Shown: positions 1 to 9,330 of the stretch, piece by piece
Layout of the letters: the number at the start of each line of letters is the position of its first letter
How positions within the stretch are numbered: the first letter of the stretch is position 1
Made by a program: the position numbers and the translations under genes
The notes under the pieces: model-generated
The model's input: only the letters and a program-made list of their open reading frames with translations
Told to the model about the DNA's origin: nothing
Databases searched by the model: none
Source: an uncultured Lachnospiraceae bacterium
GTDB taxonomy: Bacteria > Bacillota > Clostridia > Lachnospirales > Lachnospiraceae
Direction of reading: 5' to 3'
Length of the DNA: 35,487 nucleotides
Assembly: GCA_900549995.1 (NCBI GenBank)
Contig: URQQ01000043.1
Location: forward strand, 1 to 35,487

Positions 1-3000
1 TTATCAGCATCGGCTTCCATGCCTCCCACGATGCCTCCTGCCGCATCTATGCCAGCAGTATCCTTCTGGCCTTTGACATCTGCAATACTATAACACTGGC
101 TGACAGATGCAGACTGCGTCACTACGCCGGCGATTCCTCCGGCGGCTGTAACAGAAGCTGCATCTCGTGTTACTATACTGGAAGTAACTTTGCTTGCAGA
201 ATAACAGTTTTTCACAACGCCATATTGACAGGAGGCAGCAATTCCTCCGCCCTGATAATTTGCTCTGACAATCCCTGTAGAGACACAGCGTTCTATCACG
301 GCAATCTCTCCCGAAGAAACATTATCATTTCCCACTAAAGAGCTTACAATTCCACCTGCTTTACCGGAACTTACCAGCCCGATATTGCGGCACAGCCTTA
401 CGGTTCCATTATCTTTCAGAAGTCCGGCAATCCCGCCGGCGTTCCCCCAGCCAGGACTGGCATCATTTACCTGGATGGGAGCAGTGTTCGTACTGCCTGT
501 GATACTGCCATAGACACTTCCTGCAATGCCGCCTGCATATGGAGATCCGTCTGCCAGCTCATTTATGGACAGCATTGCAGAGTTTCTGCATTCATCCAGA
601 CTGCCGCCTGTCTCTAACAATCCTACAATCCCTCCTACATTCTCAGCCTTTGCTGATATCGAACCGCTCGACCACACATTTGCCACACTGCCTTTCATAC
701 GGGCCGCCAGCATGCCAAAATAAGTAGACCTCTGGGTGATTCCCCCGGAAGAGCTGTAACTTCCCTCACCAATGACACCGGAAAGTTTCAGATCCTTAAT
801 CTCCGCCTCCGCTTCCACGGTACCAAACAGTCCTCCCTGATCACCTGATACAAAGTAATCTGCCAAAGTAATCGTATGTCCTCCGCCGTCAAAACTGCCG
901 GAAAAGTTCTGGATTGGACGCCACGGAGTCTTTAAATCCGCTACATTTGACAGGCGGATATCGCTGACCAGCCGATAAGATGCATCTACGTAATCTGTGA
1001 AGCCGCCGCTCACCTTTTCCGCCATCAATGCCATATCCTGAGCTGTCCTGATCAGATAGGCGCCATCGCCCTGATCTTTCTCAAGTACCTGGCTCTTTTC
1101 ATCCTGCGGAAGATAATTATATTGTTCCCCATTGAACTTTGCAAGTATTGGGGTGCCGCCTTTCTGTTCTTTCCATGCAGAACCTCCGAACTTCATTAAC
1201 CTGTTGATATGGGTTTCCAGTGTCTTGCCATCCTCTGGTTCCTTCGTTCCATTCATGTTGGGGTATGATGTATCCTTTGATATGTTCTTTAAACCAGACT
1301 GTCCAATCCAGGCGGTCTGATACTCATACTCAGCCTCCCCTTCTTTACTGCCATAGATCAGGCCAATATCCGTATCTGCTTTATCACTGCCTGTAGACAG
1401 GCTGCCTGAGAGGGAGAAGCAGCTGTCAAGTTTCAACTGTTCTGCCTGATTGTCCGCATGATTCTGGATACTCCCGTACAGTCCTCCTACGTTACTTGCG
1501 CCTTGCACAGCACCTGCTGCAAAACAGCGGCTTACAAGGGCATATAAGGGATCCCGCATATCAGCTTTATCCACATAAATCCGGCCTGCCAGTCCTCCCG
1601 CCCCGTTACCAGGAGTACGCACCCCGGCTTTTACATTGACAGCAGCATAGCAATCTGACAGTTGACCTGGAGCCAGCTTCAAACTGCCTTCTATTGAGCC
1701 CACCAGTCCTCCTACTGCCTCTTCTCCGGTGACCTGCCATGCGTCCGGCATAGCACTCATAGCCTCAGGGCTTCTGGCTGCGTAACATCCAGTAATTTTT
1801 CCCCGGCTTGTACCTGCCAGCATCCCAACATTCTTACCGCCGCTTACACTGCAGTCGACAAGTGCCAGATCACTTACGCGCCCCTGGTCAATGGAGGCAA
1901 AAAATCCCACATTGTCTCCGTCTTTCTGGATATTCAGGTTCGAGATGGTATATCCGTTTCCCTTGAACGTACCGTTGAACTCCTCAAATGGCTGGAATCC
2001 TTCCACTCCTCTCATATCAATATCTGCCTGAAGATCCAGAGTCATCGAGATTCCATACTTATATTTTTGAGATGCCGCCACAAGTTTTTCCGGACTGTCA
2101 ATGACATATGTAGATCCGTTCATAGATAAACCCCAGTCAATATCTTCCAAAATATGCGAAGGGGGTGTAGAACTCTGCCATTCGGGCCGTGAAGTATAAC
2201 CATCCTTCAGAATGGGCATCGTGCCGGATCTGTTCCATGCGTTTATGGCCTCCAGAATGAGCTCAAACCGATCCTTTAGTATCTTATCCTCTACAATCTC
2301 CAAACTGTTTAGTTTTGTGACAGGATCTCCCTGGAACCTATAGTCATCACCTACAGATATCTCTCTGTCACCTGCTTTCAGTGCCATTTTATCCCACATC
2401 TCGAGATATCCATATTTCTCGATGGTCGTATTAGCATATTCATCGCCTGCCAATCCTTCAATTCTTCCCACAAAAGGATCGCTGTTCGCATTCGAAGTGT
2501 CTATACCGTCACCGGAGACTTCTCCCTCCACGGAAGGGCCAAGAGAATATCCGCTCAGAGTAATGATTGTTTTTTTCCCCATAGTTGTCGCACCACGTCT
2601 TGTATATTGTATTCTTCCAACAATCCCACCTCCACATGCAGAATTATCTGATGTTATCTTATAGCGTACTGCCCCTGTGTTATAACACCGGTCAATATTG
2701 ACGGACATAGCGCTATCAGTACCCTCTTGATTATTAAAGTATTTCAATCCGCCCAGCATGCCTCCTGCAAACCGATTCCCTTCAACTGAACCCCGGTTAT
2801 AGCATTCAGCTAACAGGTTAATTTTACCATTGCACTTTGCCAAATCATGCCCGAGCAGATAAAGATGGCCTGCCACTCCTCCCGCAGTCTCCCCTTTTAT
2901 CTCAGCCATATTATAGCAATACGTCAAAGTATAAACATTCTCTCTACCGACACCCGAACTTTCGTAGTCAACCCTGCCTAAAATTCCTCCGGCATAAAGA

Positions 3001-5942
3001 TCTCCCTCTACTTTCCCTCTGGAAGCACAGCTCTTTATTTCATATACTTTCGAGTCATCCGCTGCTCCTGTTGTCAGACCTCTCACCGTTCCTATGATTC
3101 CTCCTGCTGAACTTGATTTCCCTCCTTCAATATTTCCGTCAAAAGAACACTTATCCAAAGTGATATTTACCCCAAATCCGACCAGGCCGCCAGCATAAAC
3201 TGCATACTTTAAACTGTTTGCCCGGATTGACACATTTTCCACATGCAGGTCATCCACACTGCTTCCGTCTCCCAATGCCCCGAACAGACCGATTGCCGTA
3301 TCTTTACTTATCCGCGGCTGATAGATATACAGGTCTGAAACTGTAAACCCATTCCCCCGAACTCTCACCGACGGAATTTTCATCTGGCTTAACGCAACAT
3401 CATCATATTGACCGATGGGCCTCCACCCGCTGCCGCCCTGGTAATCTTTCAGAGAAATAAACTTCTCTGAATTTTTTGATGCATCAAACTCGATATTCTG
3501 GTTGTTAAGTGTATCATAATCCTGCATACTCAGCCAGGCCAGATGCCCCGCCGTAGATACTTTATAAGTACCAATTCCCGGAACAGCTGTTTTTTCATAG
3601 GGCGGTTTGTCCCCATAAAGTGTTTCATATTTATCTACAAGCCATTCCGGCCAGCCATCATTCTGCATTTTCTGCAGTTCCTTCGGCACCCCGTTTACAA
3701 ATGGAAGAGTACCGGCTTTGTATGTCCATGCGTCCGACTGATCAAACGCATCCCAGATACCATCAGTGTTATCTTTTAACTGTTTTGCACTGTATCCCGC
3801 GCTGTTGGGATCCAGCGGTTCCATGATAGTATTGCCGCGCATCATACACCAATAGGCAAGCCCTTCCCCAACCACAGCATCACTCAGGTAGTTTCCCACC
3901 ACCGGCCCGTAACTGCCGTCAATATCTCCTACCTCTTCATTCAAGGCGATGAGACTGTTCATTGTTCCTGACGATACACCCACCACTCCTCCGGTACCGG
4001 TGCGGATTCCGGCCAGAGTAGAACTGTCTGCACTCAGTTTTGATGTGCTGTAGCAGCGTTCTATGATACCGTCGGTTTGTTCCGGATGTGCCACAATTCC
4101 GGCAACTGATCCGGCATAATAAGACGATACTGCGCCGGCTGCAAAGCAGTCTCTCACCGCACCGCCTTCCATATAAGACTGGATGCCGCCTGCTCCATGC
4201 CCGTCACTTCGCACTGTGGCAGCTGCATAACAGCTTTCTACGACACTTGTAAAACCGCTGCCAAGAACCGCCCCCACATCTTTCTCCAGCGCTTTCACGC
4301 TGCCGTCTACATAGCAGCCGCTGATGTTGACATCATGTCCTTCCCCCATCACACCGCCGACTAATTTATATCCGGTAATATTAACATCTTTCAGAACTAC
4401 ATTTTTAACCACTGCCCCCTCTGCCCTGCCGAACATTCCGACACTGCTTCGCTCCGGCTGATTGACTGTAAGTCCCGTGATTGCCTTGTGGCCGCCGTCA
4501 AAAGTACCTTGAAATCCATCCATCGGAAGGATGCCCCCGGCATTTTTTACCTCTTCCGGCATCTCGATGGCATCATCAAGCTTCACGAATCGTTCCTTAT
4601 AATTGTTCCCTTCATTTACACTATTTACAAACGTCTCAAAATCATTCCAGCTTGTAATGTGATAAGGATCCTTTTTTGTACCAGTTCCTTCGAGTACCTG
4701 AAGATATGCAGGAAGCAAACTCTTTTCACCTCCAAGTGACGGCAGAAATCCCTCCTCATACACCCACGGCTCTTGTCTTAACGCTCCGGGCCAGCCTTCC
4801 GAAATCTGAAGTTCTTCTGAAGTCTTTCGCTGTGTGCCATCACCGTCAGACACACCTCCTCCTGTACATCCTGTCCAGCTGATATTATTTTCCGCCTTGC
4901 CGCCTTCTTTCAGACTTCCTGCAATATCATTTTCCGAGGCGCCGCCAGCGGCGGAGATCTGTTTTGCCAAAGCAGCACAAGATTCAATGACTCCTGAGGT
5001 TTCTCCGCATATTCCTCCTGCAGTTCCATTCTCAGACAGTACTGTTCCGGTGAACAGACAGGCTTTCACACTTCCGCTTCCTTCCGCACAGATTCCTCCT
5101 GTATTGTTCTTACCGCTCACCTGGGCATCCACCGCACAATTGCTGATCTCACCGTCATTGCGCCCGGCCATCGCGCCAGCCGCATTGCCATTTACCGTAC
5201 ACTGCAAAAGGGTCAGCTTCTGTACACTGCCCTGTTCTCCAATCACACCAAACAATCCGGCGTATGTTTGATCCGGTTCCGCCTGATTCACACGGAGTCC
5301 TGAGATGGTATGCCCATTTCCGTCGAACTGTCCCTGAAAGGGATAACTCTCATTGCCGATCGGTATCCATGCATCGCCGAACCCTTCCATATCAATGTCT
5401 GCCGTAAGCTGAAAGTATACCTCTGCCCCAGGTTCCAGGCCGATCTCTGCCTGGATTGTTCCGTCATTAATATACTTTGCAGCTTCCACAAGAAACTCCC
5501 GGCTGTCAACATGTAATGGCGTCTCCTCACTGCTCCCGGTTCCAGTTCCCTGCTGTGCTGCCCTTTCATGCATGGACAACGATGCCTGATTCTCCTGCGG
5601 ATTATTTTCCATCGGAGACTCATCCTGCCCTGCCGTCTCGTCCTGGTTTTCCCCGTCTGCTGCATCCTCCGGCTGAAACTCCTGTGTTATGTCCGGCAAA
5701 GGATTCTCCTCAAAAGTCCCCTCCGGCTCCTTTGTATCTTCCTGGCTGTCCCCATCCGGCTCCCCAGACCTTGTCTCCTGAGCCGTGTCCGGCAGGATTT
5801 CCCCGATCACTTTTTCGTCACCTGAATCTGCCTTTACTTCTTCTGCCAGCACTTTCATCGGCAGCATACCAGCCGTCATACACAGACACAATATCACGGA
5901 AAGTAACATTTTCATTTTACGCATTCTTTTTCTGTATTTCAT
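1..5942 (-). CDS. Giant secreted GLUG-repeat surface protein (3' end outside window)
   Basis: The frame is open for 1980 codons and runs off the left edge; I confirmed the same frame at about 5940, 4019, 2819, 1916 and 20. The ATG at 5942 follows a strong AGGAGG site. Residues 1-34 are a signal peptide (basic start, hydrophobic core, likely cleavage after VLA). Residues 35 to about 150 are an acidic, Pro/Glu/Asp-rich low-complexity linker. Then come about five blocks, near residues 205, 480, 855, 1320 and 1680. Each opens with an F-x-G-x-F-D-G-x-G-H-T-I-like turn, continues with G-L-F-G and ends in runs of GLUG-type turns (A-G-G-I-A-G, V-G-G-L-V-G). This matches beta-helical GLUG proteins of Clostridia, often adhesins or cell-wall proteins. 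Any anchor (LPXTG, SLH or choline-binding) would lie in the missing C-terminus. A -10-like TACAAT lies at 5987-5992 (minus). The ligand is unknown. Confidence 0.85.
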   Translation of the reverse strand, partial: MKYRKRMRKMKMLLSVILCLCMTAGMLPMKVLAEEVKADSGDEKVIGEILPDTAQETRSGEPDGDSQEDTKEPEGTFEENPLPDITQEFQPEDAADGENQDETAGQDESPMENNPQENQASLSMHERAAQQGTGTGSSEETPLHVDSREFLVEAAKYINDGTIQAEIGLEPGAEVYFQLTADIDMEGFGDAWIPIGNESYPFQGQFDGNGHTISGLRVNQAEPDQTYAGLFGVIGEQGSVQKLTLLQCTVNGNAAGAMAGRNDGEISNCAVDAQVSGKNNTGGICAEGSGSVKACLFTGTVLSENGTAGGICGETSGVIESCAALAKQISAAGGASENDIAGSLKEGGKAENNISWTGCTGGGVSDGDGTQRKTSEELQISEGWPGALRQEPWVYEEGFLPSLGGEKSLLPAYLQVLEGTGTKKDPYHITSWNDFETFVNSVNEGNNYKERFVKLDDAIEMPEEVKNAGGILPMDGFQGTFDGGHKAITGLTVNQPERSSVGMFGRAEGAVVKNVVLKDVNITGYKLVGGVMGEGHDVNISGCYVDGSVKALEKDVGAVLGSGFTSVVESCYAAATVRSDGHGAGGIQSYMEGGAVRDCFAAGAVSSYYAGSVAGIVAHPEQTDGIIERCYSTSKLSADSSTLAGIRTGTGGVVGVSSGTMNSLIALNEEVGDIDGSYGPVVGNYLSDAVVGEGLAYWCMMRGNTIMEPLDPNSAGYSAKQLKDNTDGIWDAFDQSDAWTYKAGTLPFVNGVPKELQKMQNDGWPEWLVDKYETLYGDKPPYEKTAVPGIGTYKVSTAGHLAWLSMQDYDTLNNQNIEFDASKNSEKFISLKDYQGGSGWRPIGQYDDVALSQMKIPSVRVRGNGFTVSDLYIYQPRISKDTAIGLFGALGDGSSVDDLHVENVSIRANSLKYAVYAGGLVGFGVNITLDKCSFDGNIEGGKSSSAGGIIGTVRGLTTGAADDSKVYEIKSCASRGKVEGDLYAGGILGRVDYESSGVGRENVYTLTYCYNMAEIKGETAGGVAGHLYLLGHDLAKCNGKINLLAECYNRGSVEGNRFAGGMLGGLKYFNNQEGTDSAMSVNIDRCYNTGAVRYKITSDNSACGGGIVGRIQYTRRGATTMGKKTIITLSGYSLGPSVEGEVSGDGIDTSNANSDPFVGRIEGLAGDEYANTTIEKYGYLEMWDKMALKAGDREISVGDDYRFQGDPVTKLNSLEIVEDKILKDRFELILEAINAWNRSGTMPILKDGYTSRPEWQSSTPPSHILEDIDWGLSMNGSTYVIDSPEKLVAASQKYKYGISMTLDLQADIDMRGVEGFQPFEEFNGTFKGNGYTISNLNIQKDGDNVGFFASIDQGRVSDLALVDCSVSGGKNVGMLAGTSRGKITGCYAARSPEAMSAMPDAWQVTGEEAVGGLVGSIEGSLKLAPGQLSDCYAAVNVKAGVRTPGNGAGGLAGRIYVDKADMRDPLYALVSRCFAAGAVQGASNVGGLYGSIQNHADNQAEQLKLDSCFSLSGSLSTGSDKADTDIGLIYGSKEGEAEYEYQTAWIGQSGLKNISKDTSYPNMNGTKEPEDGKTLETHINRLMKFGGSAWKEQKGGTPILAKFNGEQYNYLPQDEKSQVLEKDQGDGAYLIRTAQDMALMAEKVSGGFTDYVDASYRLVSDIRLSNVADLKTPWRPIQNFSGSFDGGGHTITLADYFVSGDQGGLFGTVEAEAEIKDLKLSGVIGEGSYSSSGGITQRSTYFGMLAARMKGSVANVWSSGSISAKAENVGGIVGLLETGGSLDECRNSAMLSINELADGSPYAGGIAGSVYGSITGSTNTAPIQVNDASPGWGNAGGIAGLLKDNGTVRLCRNIGLVSSGKAGGIVSSLVGNDNVSSGEIAVIERCVSTGIVRANYQGGGIAASCQYGVVKNCYSASKVTSSIVTRDAASVTAAGGIAGVVTQSASVSQCYSIADVKGQKDTAGIDAAGGIVGGMEADAD

Positions 5943-6018
5943 GTGTCTTTTTCCTCCTCACTCTGCAACTACTTCGTGTTTCTATTATTGTACTAGGTAT
6001 TTTATCCGTAAAATAGTA

Positions 6019-6058
6019 AAAACCGTGAAACTTGCAGGATTGTCAGTTTCACGGTTTT
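6019..6058 (-). terminator. Rho-independent terminator of the two-component operon
   Basis: A perfect 14-bp stem (6019-6032 with 6045-6058) has a 12-nt loop. On the minus strand it is followed by a T-run, 55 bases after the response-regulator stop. Positions 6021-6058 match 8861-8898 at 33 of 38 bases, including the loop, so this is one of two sequence-related terminators in the window. Confidence 0.85.
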
Positions 6059-6112
6059 ACAGATCTAAAAGTCATCCAGCTGCATAAAAGCATTGTATGA
6101 CTCTGCTCCATT

Positions 6113-6805
6113 CTATTTAATTATCAGCCGGTATCCACCCGGACGCACCGCATTCAGCTGCACTATCTCACCAGCTCTCTCTAATTTCCTTTTCAGCCTG
6201 GATACAACAGCGTATAAAGCCTGGCTGTCTTTATTCATGGGGCGTTCCCACACTTTTTCATAGATGAATTCCTTGGTCAGTATCTTCCCCTCATTTTGCA
6301 GAAGCAGAAGCAAGAAGGCGAATTCCTTTACTGTCAGTAACATATCCTCACCGTCAAGATAAGCTGTATTCGATACCAGATTGAGCGTCAGCGGCCCGCG
6401 GCTCAATATATCAGCTGGTTTCATACGCTGGCGGATAGCATCCCTTCTCCAGAATGCTTCCAGATGAGCCAGCAAAAGTTCAATATGAAAGGGCTTGTTA
6501 AGATAATCATCTCCCCCTGCCCGAATTCCCTCCAACGCCTGATCGACCCCTGTCACAGAAGTCAGAAACAGGATCGGCGCCGCCGTATGTTCACGGATCT
6601 CGCGGCAAAAATCAACACCGTTTCCGTCGGGAAGAAGAATATCCAGCACAATGGCATCCGGATCATGTTCCTTTAGATGCTCCCTTGCCTCCTTAAGATT
6701 TCTGGCAGTCAGTACCTGGCAGCCTGAAAGGAACAGTGCCCGGCTGTTAATTTTATTCAAGTGTTCATTGTCTTCGACCAACAAGACAGTTTTGCTTTCA
6801 TTCAC
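6113..6805 (-). CDS. OmpR/PhoB-family response regulator
   Basis: 230 residues, the usual length for this family. The receiver domain (about 1-120) has acidic residues E11 and D12, phospho-acceptor D55 in V-L-D-I-L-L-P-D, T82 and K104 in L-N-K-P-F. The winged-helix DNA-binding domain (about 130-230) ends with V-R-P-G-G-Y-R-L. The gene starts 3 bases after the stop of the kinase gene, so the two are co-transcribed and probably translationally coupled. It should act in the cytoplasm as a transcription factor activated by the neighbouring kinase. Target genes cannot be read from the sequence. The next gene downstream on the same strand is the GLUG surface protein, but a strong terminator separates them, so control of that gene is only a guess. 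Confidence 0.93.
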   Translation of the reverse strand: MNESKTVLLVEDNEHLNKINSRALFLSGCQVLTARNLKEAREHLKEHDPDAIVLDILLPDGNGVDFCREIREHTAAPILFLTSVTGVDQALEGIRAGGDDYLNKPFHIELLLAHLEAFWRRDAIRQRMKPADILSRGPLTLNLVSNTAYLDGEDMLLTVKEFAFLLLLLQNEGKILTKEFIYEKVWERPMNKDSQALYAVVSRLKRKLERAGEIVQLNAVRPGGYRLIIK

Positions 6806-6808
6806 TGA

Positions 6809-8782
6809 TTATTCCCCCTTATAAATGGGCAGTGTAAACGTAACCTTTGTACCGCTGCCTAAACTACTGTCTATCCAGATGTTTCCTCCATGTCCTTCTA
6901 CGATCTCCCGGCAGATCGAAAGCCCCAGACCGGTGCCATCCGGATCATCATGCGCGTACTGCTCGAACGCATGCGGAAGAAATTCGGGTGATATCCCGCT
7001 TCCATCATCTGCGACTTCCACCGTAATATTCTCATCATCACACTTGACAGACACACAGACATTTCCATCCTCCGTATGCTTGCCGGCATTTGTCAGCAGG
7101 TTAAACATCACCTGAGTCAACTCATCTGCGCTGCCATACACTTCCGGCAGACCACCCATAATATCAATGGATAAAATGGTACCACGTCTTTCCAGAATCG
7201 GCTGGTAGAGGTGCGCGGTCTGCCGGATAATCTCTGCCGGAGAGTACGGGTGTCTGTGTTTCGCTGCATCCCTTGACAGAGAAAGCCTCCGTGCTTCTTC
7301 CACCAGCACCGCAAGACGTCCCGCCTCCGACACAATCACATCGAGATCCGCCGTCGTCTCTTCCTCTACCCCTTTCATGCGAAGCTCTTTTACCGCCAGT
7401 TCCGCATACCCCATCATCACGGCAAGAGGTGTCCGAAGTTCATGCGAAAGTGTATCCATTAGATCCGCCCGCAGTTTATTCATCCTGTCCAGAGCCGCAT
7501 TATCCGCCAGCAGTTTCTGTTCTTTTGCACGCACGGCCTCCATCTCCCGGATCGTCCCTATGAATACAGCCGTCATCTGCAGGAGCACGAACAAAAGCAG
7601 CCCCATCTCTGCCATCGGAGCATTCGCATATTTTCCATAGGGCGGGATGAAAATATCACGGTAAAACAGGATATCCCGCACTGTGGAATACATCATCACA
7701 ACTCCGCCCGTCAAAAACAATGCCTGCGGAAGATTGACCCTGCGTATCTTCATAGCACCCCGTATCAAAATGTAGATGATCGTGATTCCCATCACCAGCT
7801 GATAATAAATCAGCACGCGGGAAATCTCCAATGGCTTCAGCACCGCATGACAGCCGATAAACAATGCCGATGCAGTTATCAGGAACACCCGGAACCATTT
7901 CTGTACCGTACCTGGGAACATCACATGGAAAATAAATACATATATGACAGATGCCACCGGAACCGTGATATATTCAATACATAAGGCGGCAAACCATGAA
8001 AAGTCCGGGAACAGCGCCGTAACCAGCTTCGGGCCGGTGACAACCGTGCGGAACACCCACACAAGACAGAACAACGCAAAGTACAAATTCACTTTATATC
8101 CCCGGAACAGAAAAAAGAGGGTAATATGAACAAAAAACAATGTCATAAAACACCCCGTCAAGAGAGCTGTACTTCCATACGTGCGGGAGAGAAATGCACG
8201 CATCATGGGAATCGTGCCGATCACGTAACCTGCCTGGCTTTCATTTTTGCGGTGGGCATAATTGGCAACCTGCTGTACGATCTCGATGACACCATCTACG
8301 GGCCGTACAGTATAGTGAAACATCACATCACCTTCTGTCGTCTCCTCAGCACTTTTACCGGGAATCCCGATATCTTCCATCCGTATTCCATTTATGTATA
8401 TGCGGTCAGATGACAATGGAGAGCTCTCTGACACTACATAATTAACACCATCCGGCACATACAGGCGGATACGGCTTGTTCCATATCTTGCCGGATGCTG
8501 ATAGGTATCTACAATCTCAGCTTCCTTCTCACGTATGGTGAATTCTTCCGGTGTAAGAAGCGCCTCCGGAATATACTCTGTTTTGCCAGAAAACCGCACA
8601 TTGGTATCGGAAAAATTAATATCACTGAGGTCCCATACCCCCGTCTCTGACTGAACGGTTTTCACAGGAACACTGCTTTGTATCAGCCATATCACCGTGC
8701 AGAACAGAAGCATCAGCGGCAATGCAATCCACAGCAATAAGGTTTCTGAATTATATGATCTACGATCGCGAGTCTCTTTCAT
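6809..8782 (-). CDS. Membrane histidine kinase with 7TMR-DISM-like sensor
   Basis: 657 residues. I chose the ATG at 8782 because a strong AGGGGGAG lies 4 bases upstream; an in-frame start 18 codons earlier has no such site. A membrane segment spans about 14-35. An outside domain spans about 45-195 and resembles 7TMR-DISM extracellular domains. Seven hydrophobic segments follow at about 204-411. Then comes a HisKA domain with S-H-E-L-R-T-P-L (H447). The ATPase domain has the N box N-L-L-T-N-A-G-K-H-T (561-570), G1 box D-D-G-S-G-I (592-597) and G2 box G-T-G-L-G-L (616-621), so the kinase looks active. The 7TMR-DISM assignment is from layout and general resemblance, not a search. The family is thought to sense small extracellular ligands, often carbohydrates; the ligand here is unknown. 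Confidence 0.88.
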   Translation of the reverse strand: MKETRDRRSYNSETLLLWIALPLMLLFCTVIWLIQSSVPVKTVQSETGVWDLSDINFSDTNVRFSGKTEYIPEALLTPEEFTIREKEAEIVDTYQHPARYGTSRIRLYVPDGVNYVVSESSPLSSDRIYINGIRMEDIGIPGKSAEETTEGDVMFHYTVRPVDGVIEIVQQVANYAHRKNESQAGYVIGTIPMMRAFLSRTYGSTALLTGCFMTLFFVHITLFFLFRGYKVNLYFALFCLVWVFRTVVTGPKLVTALFPDFSWFAALCIEYITVPVASVIYVFIFHVMFPGTVQKWFRVFLITASALFIGCHAVLKPLEISRVLIYYQLVMGITIIYILIRGAMKIRRVNLPQALFLTGGVVMMYSTVRDILFYRDIFIPPYGKYANAPMAEMGLLLFVLLQMTAVFIGTIREMEAVRAKEQKLLADNAALDRMNKLRADLMDTLSHELRTPLAVMMGYAELAVKELRMKGVEEETTADLDVIVSEAGRLAVLVEEARRLSLSRDAAKHRHPYSPAEIIRQTAHLYQPILERRGTILSIDIMGGLPEVYGSADELTQVMFNLLTNAGKHTEDGNVCVSVKCDDENITVEVADDGSGISPEFLPHAFEQYAHDDPDGTGLGLSICREIVEGHGGNIWIDSSLGSGTKVTFTLPIYKGE

Positions 8783-8827
8783 ATCACTCCCCCTAAGTCT
8801 CCGATTTTCTCTATGATGTAATACTTT

Positions 8828-8856
8828 ATTATACATCGCACAGCTTTGGAAAACAA
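8828..8856 (-). promoter_or_regulatory. Promoter of the two-component operon
   Basis: On the minus strand there is a perfect -10 TATAAT (8828-8833), a 17-base spacer and a -35-like TTGTTT (8851-8856). It lies 46 bases before the chosen kinase start and immediately after the terminator of the preceding operon. Confidence 0.6.
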
Positions 8857-8860
8857 AAAA

Positions 8861-8898
8861 AAGCGTAAAACTTGCAGAATTGTCAGTTTCACACTTTT
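8861..8898 (-). terminator. Terminator of the decarboxylase operon, related to the one at 6019
   Basis: The arms 8861-8872 and 8885-8896 pair with two G-U wobbles around a 12-nt loop, and a T-run follows on the minus strand. It lies about 50 bases after the stop of the LpdD-like gene. The loop differs from that of the 6019 terminator by one base, although loops are normally free to vary. Confidence 0.8.
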
Positions 8899-8946
8899 TT
8901 TGAAATCTATTTTATTTTCCGCTTCCTTTACCCTCACGCACCGAAA

Positions 8947-9330
8947 TCACGGGATCTGCCTTTCCATCTCCCGCACCGCATCCAGCACCTCCTGTATCTG
9001 CCCTTCTTCGATGCCATCGATATGAAATCCCCCGGTGCAGACTACAACCGCATTCTTCCTGCCGGAAATGCTCTCTGCGAGATACCTGCAGATCATCTCA
9101 TCCTTGTGTCCCGTCACATTTAAGACGGAGGCCGTTGTACTTATCCTTCCATCTCCCTTTAAAGAAGGTCTCGGCACTGCCAGGACGGTACACCCTACGT
9201 GCGGTTTCTCTCCGCCCTGTATCACGATATTATAATCCGATCCAAGCCTTGTCACCTGGACATATATCTTCGAAAATGAAAGTTCTTTTTCTAACAATAA
9301 TGGGGTTTCAACACCTACAGTCCGTTCCAT
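8947..9330 (-). CDS. LpdD-like protein, UbiD-system accessory subunit
   Basis: 127 residues, third gene of the ubiD-ubiX operon. Its start overlaps the end of ubiX by 16 bases, which suggests translational coupling. It carries G-C-T-V-L-A-V-P-R-P-S-L, then T-A-S-V-L-N-V-T-G-H-K-D-E, then V-V-V-C-T-G-G-F-H-I-D-G-I. I recognise this pattern from small proteins, sometimes labelled 'amino acid decarboxylase', that accompany UbiD-type gallate/phenolic acid decarboxylases (LpdD in Lactobacillus plantarum). The family has been proposed to chaperone the prenylated flavin cofactor. There is no signal peptide or membrane segment, so it is cytoplasmic. It is not a decarboxylase by itself as far as the sequence shows. 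Confidence 0.7.
   Translation of the reverse strand: MERTVGVETPLLLEKELSFSKIYVQVTRLGSDYNIVIQGGEKPHVGCTVLAVPRPSLKGDGRISTTASVLNVTGHKDEMICRYLAESISGRKNAVVVCTGGFHIDGIEEGQIQEVLDAVREMERQIP

Noticed and set aside
4834..6016. Plus-strand open frames of 145 and 179 residues opposite the giant surface protein
   Set aside because: They are Pro/Ser/Leu-rich, lack ribosome sites and mirror the GC-biased repeat gene on the other strand.
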